Shown here one piece after another: positions 1 to 8,200 of a stretch of DNA of 64,000 nucleotides. The stretch is from contig NZ_CP107549.1 in the NCBI RefSeq assembly GCF_025837155.1, positions 4,092,001-4,156,000 on the forward strand. The letters run 5' to 3'. Both the position numbers and the translations under genes were made by a program. A model generated the notes under the pieces. It saw only the letters and a list, made by a program, of their open reading frames with translations. It did no database searches and was not told where the DNA came from. Within the stretch, counting starts at the first letter, position 1. Each line of letters starts with the position of its first letter. Origin of the DNA: Pseudomonas sp. Z8(2022). GTDB lineage: Bacteria > Pseudomonadota > Gammaproteobacteria > Pseudomonadales > Pseudomonadaceae.

Positions 1-860
1 ATGGGCACGATCAGGATCGCCAGCATCACCACAGCCAGGGCGGAAGCCACCGGCCAGTCGCGGTTGTTGAAGAATTCCTGCCACAGCACCTTGCCGATCA
101 TCAGGGTCTCCGGACCGCCGAGCAGCTCGGGGATGACGAACTCACCGACCACCGGGATGAACACCAGCATCGAACCGGCGATGATGCCGTTCTTCGACAG
201 CGGCACGGTGATCTTCCAGAAGTTGTTGAAGTTGCTCGACCCCAGATCGGACGCGGCCTCCAGCAGGCTGAGGTCGTGCTTCACCAGGTTGGCGTACAGC
301 GGCAGGATCATGAACGGCAGGTACGAATAGACCACGCCGATGTAGACCGCGGTGTTGGTGTTGAGAATCTGCAGCGGCGAATCGATCAGGCCGAGCCCCA
401 TCAGCACGCTGTTGAGCAGGCCGTTGTTGCCGAGGATACCCATCCAGGCATAGACACGGATCAGGATCGCGGTCCAGGTCGGCATCATGATCAGCAGCAG
501 CAGCACGGTCTGATGCGACTTCGGGGCCCGGGCGATGGCGTAGGCCATCGGATAGCCGATCACCAGGCACAGCAGGGTGCTGAAGAACGCCACCTTCAAC
601 GAGCCAAGGTAGGCCGACAGGTACAGAGCATCCTCGGAGAGGAAGATGTAGTTGCCGAAGTTCAGCAACAGGGTCAGCTTGTTGTCCACCCACTGGTAGA
701 TTTCGGTGTACGGCGGGATCGCCACGTCGGCCTCGGCGAAGCTGATCTTCAGCACGATGACGAACGGCAGCAGGAAGAACAGGAACAGCCAGAGGAAGGG
801 TATGCCGATTACGACATGCCGCCCTCCGGGCAGATAGCGCATCAGTTTGCTCGGCTTCAT
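1..860 (-). CDS. spuG: Polyamine ABC transporter permease SpuG/PotH (3' end beyond window)
   Basis: Inner-membrane permease of the putrescine/spermidine importer. About 286 codons are visible from ATG at 860; the family is usually a little over 300 residues, so only the C-terminus is missing. It has a hydrophobic N-terminal segment (IPFLWLFLFFLLPFVIV), further membrane segments, and the conserved cytoplasmic EAA-type loop beginning EAASDLGSS near residue 225. Its ATG overlaps the spuF stop in an ATGA, so the two are translationally coupled. The second permease, spuH, is expected just outside the window. Confidence 0.93.
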   Translation of the reverse strand, partial: MKPSKLMRYLPGGRHVVIGIPFLWLFLFFLLPFVIVLKISFAEADVAIPPYTEIYQWVDNKLTLLLNFGNYIFLSEDALYLSAYLGSLKVAFFSTLLCLVIGYPMAYAIARAPKSHQTVLLLLIMMPTWTAILIRVYAWMGILGNNGLLNSVLMGLGLIDSPLQILNTNTAVYIGVVYSYLPFMILPLYANLVKHDLSLLEAASDLGSSNFNNFWKITVPLSKNGIIAGSMLVFIPVVGEFVIPELLGGPETLMIGKVLWQEFFNNRDWPVASALAVVMLAILIVP

Positions 861-2011
861 GATTGCAGTACCACGCCGCTGTCATCTTCCCAGTACACCA
901 CCACCGGATCGTCCCAGGTCGGACGCTTGCCGCGGCGCTCGGCGTTGGCGATGAAGCACTGCACGATCTGCCCCGAGGTGAGCTTGACGTGGTACACCGA
1001 GTGGCCGCCGAGGTAGGCGATGTCATGCACGTGGCCACGGCTCCAGTTGTAGTCCGGGTGCTCGTGATCTTCCGGCAGCGCGGTGGCCATCAGCAGCTTC
1101 TCCGGACGCAGCGCGTAGCTGACGGACTTGTTCTCGGCGCGGGTACTGACGCCGTGGCCGATGTAGATCGGCTTGTCCAGATGCGGGCATTCGATGATCG
1201 CGTGGTCGGCCTCGTCGCTGACGATCTGGCCGTCGAACAGGTTGACGCTGCCGATGAATTCGCACACCAGGCGGCTGGTCGGCGTCTCGTAGATGTCCAC
1301 CGGGCTGCCGGTCTGGGCGATCCAGCCCAGGTGCATGATGGCGATGCGCTGGGCCATGGTCATGGCCTCTTCCTGGTCATGGGTCACCATCACGCAGGTC
1401 ACGCCGACGCGCTCGATGATCTCCACCAGCTCCAGCTGCATCTGCGAACGCAGTTTCTTGTCCAGTGCGCCCATCGGCTCGTCGAGCAGCAGCAGCTTGG
1501 GACGCTTGGCCAGCGAACGGGCCAGGGCCACGCGCTGACGCTGACCGCCGGAGAGCTGATGCGGTTTGCGCTTGGCGTACTGGGTCATGTGCACCAGCTT
1601 GAGCATCTCGGCCACGCGCTCGTCGATCTCGGCCTTGGGCAAGCCGTCCTGCTTCAGACCGAAGGCGATGTTGTCGGCCACACTCATGTGCGGGAACAGC
1701 GCGTAGGACTGGAACATCATGTTGATCGGGCGCTTGTACGGCGGCATGTCGGTGATGTCGACACCGTCGAGGATGATGCGCCCCTCGGTGGGCTTCTCGA
1801 AGCCGGCGAGCATGCGCAACAGTGTGGACTTACCGGAACCTGAGCCGCCGAGCAGGGCGAAGATCTCGCCCTTGTTGATGGTCAGCGAGACGTCATCGAC
1901 TGCCACGGTCTCGTCGAACTTCTTGGTAACCCGATCGATCTTGACCAGCACCTCTTTCGGTGTCTGATCCCCCTCGAGGGCTTTTTTGTAGGCGCTGGAG
2001 GCAACAGCCAT
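857..2011 (-). CDS. spuF: Polyamine ABC transporter ATP-binding protein SpuF/PotG
   Basis: ATPase of the polyamine importer, 384 residues. Walker A is GGSGSGKST near residue 55, the ABC signature LSGGQRQRVALAR near 153, and Walker B LLLLDEPMGALD near 175. A C-terminal TOBE-like region follows, as in PotA/PotG. It sits between the binding-protein gene spuE and the permease spuG and overlaps spuG by 4 bases. A GC hairpin precedes it in the spuE-spuF gap and may lower its expression relative to the binding proteins. Confidence 0.95.
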   Translation of the reverse strand: MAVASSAYKKALEGDQTPKEVLVKIDRVTKKFDETVAVDDVSLTINKGEIFALLGGSGSGKSTLLRMLAGFEKPTEGRIILDGVDITDMPPYKRPINMMFQSYALFPHMSVADNIAFGLKQDGLPKAEIDERVAEMLKLVHMTQYAKRKPHQLSGGQRQRVALARSLAKRPKLLLLDEPMGALDKKLRSQMQLELVEIIERVGVTCVMVTHDQEEAMTMAQRIAIMHLGWIAQTGSPVDIYETPTSRLVCEFIGSVNLFDGQIVSDEADHAIIECPHLDKPIYIGHGVSTRAENKSVSYALRPEKLLMATALPEDHEHPDYNWSRGHVHDIAYLGGHSVYHVKLTSGQIVQCFIANAERRGKRPTWDDPVVVYWEDDSGVVLQS

Positions 2012-2037
2012 TTAGGAAAACTCCCGGAAAAGATTGC

Positions 2038-2058
2038 GCCCGACCCCTGCGGCCGGGC
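2038..2058 (-). terminator. Intercistronic hairpin between spuE and spuF
   Basis: GCCCG at 2038-2042 pairs with CGGGC at 2054-2058 in the 55-base gap. On the minus strand the stem is followed by a short ATCTTTT stretch. It may act as partial terminator or as a 3' stabiliser of the binding-protein mRNA; this is inferred from form only. Confidence 0.35.
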
Positions 2059-2066
2059 AGGAACGA

Positions 2067-3158
2067 TTACTGACCCGACTTGACCTTGGTCCAGGTACGA
2101 GTCATCAGGCGCTGCACGCGAACCGGCAGCTCGGCGGAGATATACAGCTTATCCAGCACCTCTTGCGGCGGGTAAACGGACGGATCGTTGCGCACTTCCT
2201 CGTCCATGAACTCGTCCGCCTTGGTATTGGGGTTGGCATAACCGACGTAGTCGCTGACTTCTGCGATCACCTCGGGGTCGAGGAGGAAGTTGATGAAGGC
2301 ATGCGCCTGCTCGGTCTTCGCCGAGTCGGCGGGGATCGCCATCATGTCGAACCAGAGGTTGGCGCCTTCCTTGGGAATGCTGTAGGCGATTTCGATGCCC
2401 TTGCCGGCCTCTTCGGCGCGGTCGGCGGCCTGCAGGATGTCGCCGGAGAAACCGGCCGCCACACAGATGTTGCCGTTGGCCAGATCGCCGATGTACTTGG
2501 AGCTGTGGAAATAGGTGACGTAGGGGCGCACCTCCAGCAGCTTGGCCTCGGCCTTGGCGTAGTCGTCGGGGTTGGTGCTGTTGGGGTCCAGGCCGAGGTA
2601 GTTGAGCACGGCCGGGATCATCTCATCGCCGGAATCGAGGAAGGCGACGCCACACTTGCTGAGCTTCTGGATGTTCTCCGGCTCGAACAGCACCGCCCAG
2701 GAGTCGATCTCGTCGACACCGAGCACGGCCTTGATCTTCTCGACGTTGTAGCCGATGCCGTTGGTACCCCACAGGTAAGGTACGGCGTACTGGTTGCCAG
2801 GGTCGTTGGTTTCCAGCTGCTTGAGCAGCGCCGGATCCAGATTGTCCCAGTTCGGCAGCTTGGAGCGGTCCAGTGCCTGGAAGGCACCGGCACGGATCTG
2901 CTTGCCGAGGAAATGGTTGGAGGGCACTACCACGTCGTAGCCGCTGCGGCCTGCGAGCAGTTTGCCTTCGAGGGTTTCGTTGGAGTCGAAGACGTCGTAG
3001 ATCGGCTTGATGCCGGTTTTCGCCTCGAACTTGGCGAGCGTCTCTTCGCCGATGTAATCGCTCCAGTTGTAGATGTGCACCGTCTGCTGGGCCAGGGCGG
3101 CTCCACTCAGGGTAGCGGCTGCCAGGGCGATCAGTGTCTTGGGCAGGGTTACTCGCAC
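2067..3158 (-). CDS. spuE: Periplasmic spermidine-binding protein SpuE
   Basis: 363-residue PotD/PotF-family binding protein with a Sec signal peptide (hydrophobic residues 8-23, cleavage near ALA-QQ). The polyamine-site motif NWSDYI lies at 31-36. In P. aeruginosa a Trp in SpuE versus a Phe in SpuD separates spermidine from putrescine preference; here the pocket reads NLWFDM with Trp269, the SpuE type. The gene lies between spuD and the transporter ATPase, the standard order. Confidence 0.93.
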   Translation of the reverse strand: MRVTLPKTLIALAAATLSGAALAQQTVHIYNWSDYIGEETLAKFEAKTGIKPIYDVFDSNETLEGKLLAGRSGYDVVVPSNHFLGKQIRAGAFQALDRSKLPNWDNLDPALLKQLETNDPGNQYAVPYLWGTNGIGYNVEKIKAVLGVDEIDSWAVLFEPENIQKLSKCGVAFLDSGDEMIPAVLNYLGLDPNSTNPDDYAKAEAKLLEVRPYVTYFHSSKYIGDLANGNICVAAGFSGDILQAADRAEEAGKGIEIAYSIPKEGANLWFDMMAIPADSAKTEQAHAFINFLLDPEVIAEVSDYVGYANPNTKADEFMDEEVRNDPSVYPPQEVLDKLYISAELPVRVQRLMTRTWTKVKSGQ

Positions 3159-3328
3159 AGTTTCATCCTCGCTTTGGTGCGCCGCTCAAAAAGGCGCGGC
3201 ACTTTATAGGAAAACGCGTTGGGAATCAGCGACCGCCAGATCAGGCCGCACCGGTACACCTCAAGGCTCTCGGCCTGAATACGCGCACATCAATGGCCAT
3301 CGTGGCCCTGTAAAGAGTTCCTGAGAAA

Positions 3329-3350
3329 CCTGGCGGGCACGCCCGCCAGG
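3329..3350 (-). terminator. Intercistronic hairpin between spuD and spuE
   Basis: Perfect 10-bp inverted repeat CCTGGCGGGC / GCCCGCCAGG with a 2-base spacer, 18 bases after the spuD stop. On the minus strand it is followed by TTTCTC, so it looks like a weak intrinsic terminator or mRNA-stabilising stem within the operon. Confidence 0.5.
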
Positions 3351-3367
3351 CCATACTGCAACGTCGA

Positions 3368-4465
3368 TCAGCGACCGGACTTGATCTTGGTCCAGCTGCG
3401 GGTCATGTTGCGCTGCACACCTGCCGGCAGGTCCGGGAAGGTGTAGATCTTCTTCAGCACTTCCGGCGTCGGGTAGACGCCCGGGTCGTTGCGCAGGGCT
3501 TCGTCAGCCAGTGGAACGGCCGCCGCGTTGCCGGTGGGGAACTGGGTGAAGTTGCCGATCTCGGCGATCACTTCCGGACGCATCAGGTAGTCCAGGAAGA
3601 CATGCGCGGCCTCGACGTTCTTGGCGTCCGCCGGGATGGCCAGCATGTCGAAGAAGCTGCCAGCGCCTTCCTTCGGAATGTTGTAGCCGACTTGTACGCC
3701 GTTGCCGGCTTCCTCGGCGCGGGACTTGCCCTGGTAGATATCGCCCGAGTAGCCGACTGCGACGCAGATGTTGCCGTTGGCAAGATCGGAGATGTACTTG
3801 GAGCTGTGGAAGTAGGAAATCGACGGACGAACGCTGAGCATCAGCTCTTCAGCCTTCTTCAGCTCCTCGGTGTTGCTGCTGTCCGGGGCGTAGCCCAGGT
3901 AATGCAGAGCGGCCGGCAGGATTTCGGTTGGCGAATCAAGGAAGGACACGCCGCAGGACTTCAGTTTTTCCATGTTTTCCGGCTTGAACACCAGGTCCCA
4001 GGAATCGACCGGCGCACCTTCACCGAGCACCGCCGTGACCTTGTCGACGTTGTAGCCGAGGCCAATGGTGCCCCACATGTAGGGGATCGAGTACTCGTTG
4101 CCCGGATCGCTCGGCTCCAGCGCCTTGAGCAGGTCGGTGTCGAGGTTCTTCCAGTTGGGCAGCTTGGACTTGTCCAGCTTCTGGAATACGCCGGCCTTGA
4201 TCTGCTTGGCGAGGAAGGGGTTGGACGGAACCACTACGTCGTAACCGGAGCTGCCGGCCAGCAACTTGGCTTCCAGCACTTCGTTGCTGTCAAAGACGTC
4301 GTAGACGACCTTGATGCCGGTTTCCTTCTCGAAATTGGCCAGGGTGTCAGGTGCGATGTAGTCGGACCAGTTATAGACGTGCAGCACCTTGTCGTCAGCC
4401 TGAGCAGCGCCTGCCACGGCCGCAGCCAGGGACAACGCGAGAAGGGTCTTGCCGAATGTTTTCAT
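3368..4465 (-). CDS. spuD: Periplasmic putrescine-binding protein SpuD
   Basis: 365-residue PotF-type binding protein. The signal peptide ends near AQA-DD (residue 24), NWSDYI lies at 32-37, and the pocket segment is SFFDM with Phe271, the residue type linked to putrescine preference in SpuD. An AGGAG ribosome site lies just upstream of ATG. SpuD and SpuE are clear paralogues (shared NWSDYI, DVFDSNE, YDVVVPSN, GNICVA), the product of a tandem duplication. Confidence 0.94.
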   Translation of the reverse strand: MKTFGKTLLALSLAAAVAGAAQADDKVLHVYNWSDYIAPDTLANFEKETGIKVVYDVFDSNEVLEAKLLAGSSGYDVVVPSNPFLAKQIKAGVFQKLDKSKLPNWKNLDTDLLKALEPSDPGNEYSIPYMWGTIGLGYNVDKVTAVLGEGAPVDSWDLVFKPENMEKLKSCGVSFLDSPTEILPAALHYLGYAPDSSNTEELKKAEELMLSVRPSISYFHSSKYISDLANGNICVAVGYSGDIYQGKSRAEEAGNGVQVGYNIPKEGAGSFFDMLAIPADAKNVEAAHVFLDYLMRPEVIAEIGNFTQFPTGNAAAVPLADEALRNDPGVYPTPEVLKKIYTFPDLPAGVQRNMTRSWTKIKSGR

Positions 4466-4566
4466 GCGTACAGCTCCTGTTGTTGTGTCGATATTCCAGA
4501 GGTCGCGCAGGCGGTTCGAATCAGGCCGGCTCGCGTACTCTGGCGCAGTCTGGCAAGGTCATGGCA

Positions 4567-4592
4567 CCGCTGACAACTTTCCGTGACAGCGG
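4567..4592 (-). terminator. Possible stem-loop between spuC and spuD
   Basis: CCGCTG at 4567-4572 pairs with CAGCGG at 4587-4592, just downstream of the spuC stop. There is no T-run. It is a fourth hairpin at a gene junction of this operon; functional status is uncertain. Confidence 0.28.
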
Positions 4593-4596
4593 CGTC

Positions 4597-5970
4597 TCAG
4601 ACCGTCAGGTCACGCAGGGTCAGATCCAGGCACTTGCGTGCTTTCTCTACCAGTTCATCCACTTCCGCCTGGCTGATCACCAGCGGCGGCGCGATGATCA
4701 TGGTGTCGCCCACCGCGCGCATGATCAGACCGTTGTTGAAGCAGTGGCCGCGGCAGACCATGCCCACACCCACCTCGCCCGGGAAGCGCGTGCGCGTGGC
4801 CTTGTCCTGCACCAGTTCGATGGCACCGAGCATGCCGACACCACGCACTTCACCCACCAGCGGGTGATCCGCCAGCTCACGCAGACGACTCTGCAAATAC
4901 GGTGCCGTTTCCGTTTTCACCCGTTCGACGATGCCTTCTTCCCTGAGAATGCGCAGGTTCTCCAGGCCCACCGCAGCGGCCACCGGGTGGCCGGAATAGG
5001 TGAAGCCGTGGTTGAAGTCGCCATGCGCCTCGATCACCTCGAACACCTTGTCGCTGACGATCAGCCCTCCCATCGGCACATAGCCCGAGGTCAACCCCTT
5101 GGCGATGGTCATCAGATCAGGCTTGAGGTCGTAGTACTGGCTGCCGAACCACTCGCCGGTACGGCCGAAACCGCAGATCACCTCGTCGGCAACGAACAGG
5201 ATGTCGTATTTGTCGAGGATTTCCTTGATCCGCGGCCAGTAGGTTTCCGGCGGGATGATCACGCCACCGGCGCCCTGAATCGGCTCGGCAATGAACGCGG
5301 CAACATTTTCTTCACCCAGCTCGAGAATCTTCTTCTCCAACTGGTCGGCGGCCCAGATGCCGAACTCTTCCGGCGACTGTTCGCCACCCTCGCCGAACCA
5401 GTACGGCTGCGGGATATGGGCGATGCCCGGAATCGGCAGGTCGCCCTGCTCGTGCATGAACTTCATGCCGCCGAGGCTGGCGCCGGCCACGGTGGAGCCG
5501 TGGTAGCCGTTCTCGCGGCCGATGATGATCTTCTTCGCCGGCTGGCCCTTGCACGCCCAGTAGTGGCGCACCAGGCGCAGCATGGTGTCGTTGCCTTCGG
5601 ACCCCGAGCCGGTGAAGAACACGTGGTTCATGCCGGCCGGCGCCAGCTGGGAGATGGCGTGGGCCAGCTCCAGCACCGGCGGATGGGCAGTCTGGAAGAA
5701 GGTGTTGTAGAACGGCAGCTGACGCATCTGCCGGGCAGCGGCCTCGACCAGCTCCTCGCGGCCATAGCCCACGGCCACGCACCACAGGCCGGCCATGCCG
5801 TCGAGGATCTTGTGGCCCTCGCTGTCCCACAGATGCACACCCTTGGCCTCGGTGATGATGCGCGGACCGCTCTCGGCCAGCTGCCTGTAATCACTGAACG
5901 GTGCCAGGTGATGGGCCTGACTGAGGGCCTGCCACTGGGCGGTTCTGGGGTTGCTCGCTTGCTTGTTCAT
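4597..5970 (-). CDS. spuC: Putrescine-pyruvate aminotransferase SpuC
   Basis: 457-residue class-III PLP aminotransferase that moves an amino group from putrescine (and related polyamines) to pyruvate, giving 4-aminobutyraldehyde. The PLP-binding region reads FVADEVICGFGRTG followed by the Schiff-base lysine in TIAKGLTSGY. ATG at 5970 is chosen over an upstream frame opening at 5997 because AAGGTG lies 7-8 bases ahead of it and the protein then begins MNKQASNP. It directly transaminates putrescine, so it does not need the gamma-glutamyl route. Confidence 0.94.
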   Translation of the reverse strand: MNKQASNPRTAQWQALSQAHHLAPFSDYRQLAESGPRIITEAKGVHLWDSEGHKILDGMAGLWCVAVGYGREELVEAAARQMRQLPFYNTFFQTAHPPVLELAHAISQLAPAGMNHVFFTGSGSEGNDTMLRLVRHYWACKGQPAKKIIIGRENGYHGSTVAGASLGGMKFMHEQGDLPIPGIAHIPQPYWFGEGGEQSPEEFGIWAADQLEKKILELGEENVAAFIAEPIQGAGGVIIPPETYWPRIKEILDKYDILFVADEVICGFGRTGEWFGSQYYDLKPDLMTIAKGLTSGYVPMGGLIVSDKVFEVIEAHGDFNHGFTYSGHPVAAAVGLENLRILREEGIVERVKTETAPYLQSRLRELADHPLVGEVRGVGMLGAIELVQDKATRTRFPGEVGVGMVCRGHCFNNGLIMRAVGDTMIIAPPLVISQAEVDELVEKARKCLDLTLRDLTV

Positions 5971-6025
5971 TACCAACACCTTGCTAACACGCAGCACCCT
6001 CGGCGCTACGCAAAGATTCTTGGCA

Positions 6026-6048
6026 GCGGCCGCGCCAGGCGCGGCCGC
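6026..6048 (-). terminator. Intercistronic hairpin between spuB and spuC
   Basis: Perfect 11-bp inverted repeat GCGGCCGCGCC / GGCGCGGCCGC with a single-base spacer, 8 bases downstream of the spuB stop. It is very GC-rich with no following T-run, so it is more likely an mRNA-processing or stabilising stem than an efficient terminator. Confidence 0.42.
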
Positions 6049-6055
6049 CAGCCTT

Positions 6056-7414
6056 TTACACCGACAGCAACAGGAACTCGCGTTCCCAAGAGCTGATCAC
6101 GCGCTTGAAGTTCTCGTGCTCGGCACGCTTGACCGCGACGTAGCCACGGATGAACTTCTCGCCGAGGAACTTCTCGGCGTCCTTGCAGGCTTCCATGCGC
6201 TCCAGCGCGCTCTCGATGGTCACCGGCAGGCGCAGATTGCGGCGCTCGTAACCACGGCCCTTGACCGGCGCGCTGGGGTGCACGCCGCCGACCATGCCCA
6301 TGTAGCCACACAGCAGGCTGGCCGCCAGCACCAGGTACGGGTTGGCGTCAGCGCCGGCCAGGCGGTTTTCCACACGGCGGTTCTGCGGGCTAGCCTCGGG
6401 CACGCGCAGGCCCACGGTGCGGTTTTCCTCGCCCCACTCCACGTTCACAGGCGCCGAGGTATCGGGCAGGAAGCGGCGGAACGAGTTGACGTTGGGCGCG
6501 AACAACGGCAGCAGTTCGGGGATGTACTTCTGCAGACCGCCGATATGGCTGAGGAACAGCTCGCTCATGGTGCCGTCGGCATTGGAGAAGATGTTCTTGC
6601 CGGTCTTGATGTCCACCACACTCTGGTGAATGTGCATGGCGCTGCCCGGCTCATCGGTGATCGGCTTGGCCATGAAGGTGGCCGCCACGTCGTGCTTGAG
6701 CGCGGCCTCGCGCATGGTGCGCTTGAACACCAAGATCTGGTCGGCCAGGTGCAGGGCGTCGCCGTGGCGGAAGTTGATTTCCATCTGCGCCGGGCCCTCT
6801 TCGTGGATCAGGGTATCCAGATCCAGGCCTTGCAGTTCGCACCAGTCGTACATGTCTTCGAACAGCGGGTCGAACTCGTTGGCGGCGTCGATGGAGAAGC
6901 TCTGACGGCCGGTCTCGGGACGGCCCGAGCGGCCTACCGGAGCCACCAGCGGGAAGTCCGGGTCGCTGTTGCGCTTGGTCAGGTAGAACTCCATCTCCGG
7001 CGCGACGATGGGCTTCCAGCCCTTGTCGGCGTACAGCTGCAGGACGCGCTTGAGAATGTTGCGCGGCGACAGCTCGATGGGATTGCCCTGCTTGTCGAAG
7101 GTGTCGTGAATCACCATCGCGGTCGGCTCGATGGCCCACGGCACGAGGAATACCGCATCGGCATCGGGGCGGCAGAACATGTCGATGTCCGCCTCGTCCA
7201 GGAGGTCGTAATAAATGTCGTCCTCGACGTAGTCGCCGGTCACGGTCTGCAGCAGCACGCTCTCGGGGAGGCGCATGCCCTTCTCGTCGAGGAACTTGTT
7301 GGTCGGCGAGATCTTGCCGCGGGCAATGCCGGTCAGGTCGCTGATCAGGCATTCGACTTCGGTGATTTTGCGTTCTTTCAGCCAGCTCGTGAGCTGGTCT
7401 AGCTTGGTACTCAT
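6056..7414 (-). CDS. spuB: Glutamylpolyamine synthetase SpuB (glutamine synthetase family)
   Basis: 452-residue enzyme of the glutamine synthetase superfamily that ligates glutamate to a polyamine amino group using ATP. ATP/Mg-site motifs of the family are visible: MEFYL, QMEINFRHGDAL, MAKPITDEPGSAMHIHQS and NRLAGADANPYL. The frame is open to 7495, but the ATG at 7414 (MSTKLDQLTSW) matches the family start; the upstream extension runs through the spuA remnant in another frame. It heads the spuBCDEFG operon here because spuA is broken. Confidence 0.93.
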   Translation of the reverse strand: MSTKLDQLTSWLKERKITEVECLISDLTGIARGKISPTNKFLDEKGMRLPESVLLQTVTGDYVEDDIYYDLLDEADIDMFCRPDADAVFLVPWAIEPTAMVIHDTFDKQGNPIELSPRNILKRVLQLYADKGWKPIVAPEMEFYLTKRNSDPDFPLVAPVGRSGRPETGRQSFSIDAANEFDPLFEDMYDWCELQGLDLDTLIHEEGPAQMEINFRHGDALHLADQILVFKRTMREAALKHDVAATFMAKPITDEPGSAMHIHQSVVDIKTGKNIFSNADGTMSELFLSHIGGLQKYIPELLPLFAPNVNSFRRFLPDTSAPVNVEWGEENRTVGLRVPEASPQNRRVENRLAGADANPYLVLAASLLCGYMGMVGGVHPSAPVKGRGYERRNLRLPVTIESALERMEACKDAEKFLGEKFIRGYVAVKRAEHENFKRVISSWEREFLLLSV

Positions 7415-7457
7415 AGAGACCTCAGGGTTGTAGAACCTGCATTGAGTTATAGCGGGT

Positions 7458-7925
7458 TCAGCGTTGCCCCGCCCTCTCCCTGCAAGCCTCACCAAAGGCC
7501 TGGAAGAAGGCGAGATATTCGTGTGGATGCTACCCGGGGTGTGGCACCTCCGGCACCTGACATTTCACTCCAACGCAATAAAATCGCTCGGCGCGGCCGA
7601 CGCTCATGGAGCTGTCTATCTCGCGGCATCGCGCGAGCCCGGCGGAACCAGGGCGTGATCCGCACATTGCAGGACACGGGCCAGGGAGCACGCCGGACAG
7701 CGACGCACGACGTCGCACGCTATCGTGCAGGGAATGCAATGAACGAGAAGGCAGGACGCGCGGCACGGCAGCCGCAGAGCGAGGATGTTGCTGCTTCGCA
7801 GCGGCAGGGCTCATGGCCACGCGAGCCTGCAAGGTGTGCAGGTTCGCCTCGCGGATGCGGGAAGAGGCGGTATGACCGTTGGTCCTGACACAAGCGCTGA
7901 CGCCGATGGTCGGCAGGCAAAACAT
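7458..7925 (-). pseudogene. spuA: Decayed spuA (class-I glutamine amidotransferase-like gamma-glutamyl hydrolase) remnant
   Basis: The minus strand from ATG 7925 opens with LPTIGVSAC, the typical start of SpuA/PuuD hydrolases. It ends in the same frame with EYLAFFQAFGEACRERAG and a TGA at 7458-7460, the typical C-terminus, 43 bases upstream of spuB. An in-frame TAG at 7530-7532 interrupts it just before the tail. Only 155 codons separate start and stop, against about 250 in the family. The middle does not read as the family in this frame and the nucleophile motif (G-C-R-G type) is absent. Weak family-like pieces appear in another frame near 7840. Position and strand match spuA of P. aeruginosa, which precedes spuB. 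I read it as a gene collapsed by deletions and frameshifts. Confidence 0.85.
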
Positions 7926-8200
7926 GAGACACCCGTATTATTGCTGTTATGGGTTTCAACCGAGCTTAGCCTTGTTCATTTTTTTACACAATAGGTCTGT
8001 AAAAAATCGAACACACCCTGCTGAGCACCCTGAAACATCAGTGCCTGGACCATTCTGAAAGGCCCTGAAATGCCCCAAAAATGGCCGTCATGCCCCACTA
8101 CAGGGCACCATGCGGCCAGCTTGACAGTAAAGTGCGTTTCGGATTGACTCACACCCATGCAGTCGCATGATTGATATATTTAACAAAAAGGTGTTGCATC
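7926..8200. other. Divergent regulatory region between spuA remnant/spuB and spuI
   Basis: 275 bases with no credible gene. Base composition becomes AT-rich around 7935-8015 (including a run of T at about 7979-7985) and again at 8170-8192, unlike the flanking genes. A TTGACA hexamer at 8121-8126 lacks a convincing -10 partner. Promoters for spuI and for the spu operon probably lie here, but I cannot define them. Confidence 0.5.

Noticed and set aside
1..860. spuG as a truncated or broken gene
   Set aside because: The frame is open to the window edge and only the last C-terminal residues are missing because of the window boundary.
4351..7402. Long plus-strand open frames opposite spuC and spuB
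   Set aside because: Low-complexity shadow translations opposite clear aminotransferase and synthetase genes; no ribosome sites or recognisable domains.
7540..7560. GGCAC...GGCAC resembling a sigma-54 promoter upstream of spuB
   Set aside because: The GG and GC elements are two bases off the required spacing, and the segment lies inside the spuA remnant.
7441..8200. Several 60-90 codon frames in the spuB-spuI gap as possible small genes
   Set aside because: On the minus strand the region is better explained as decayed spuA; the plus-strand frames lack ribosome sites and family features.
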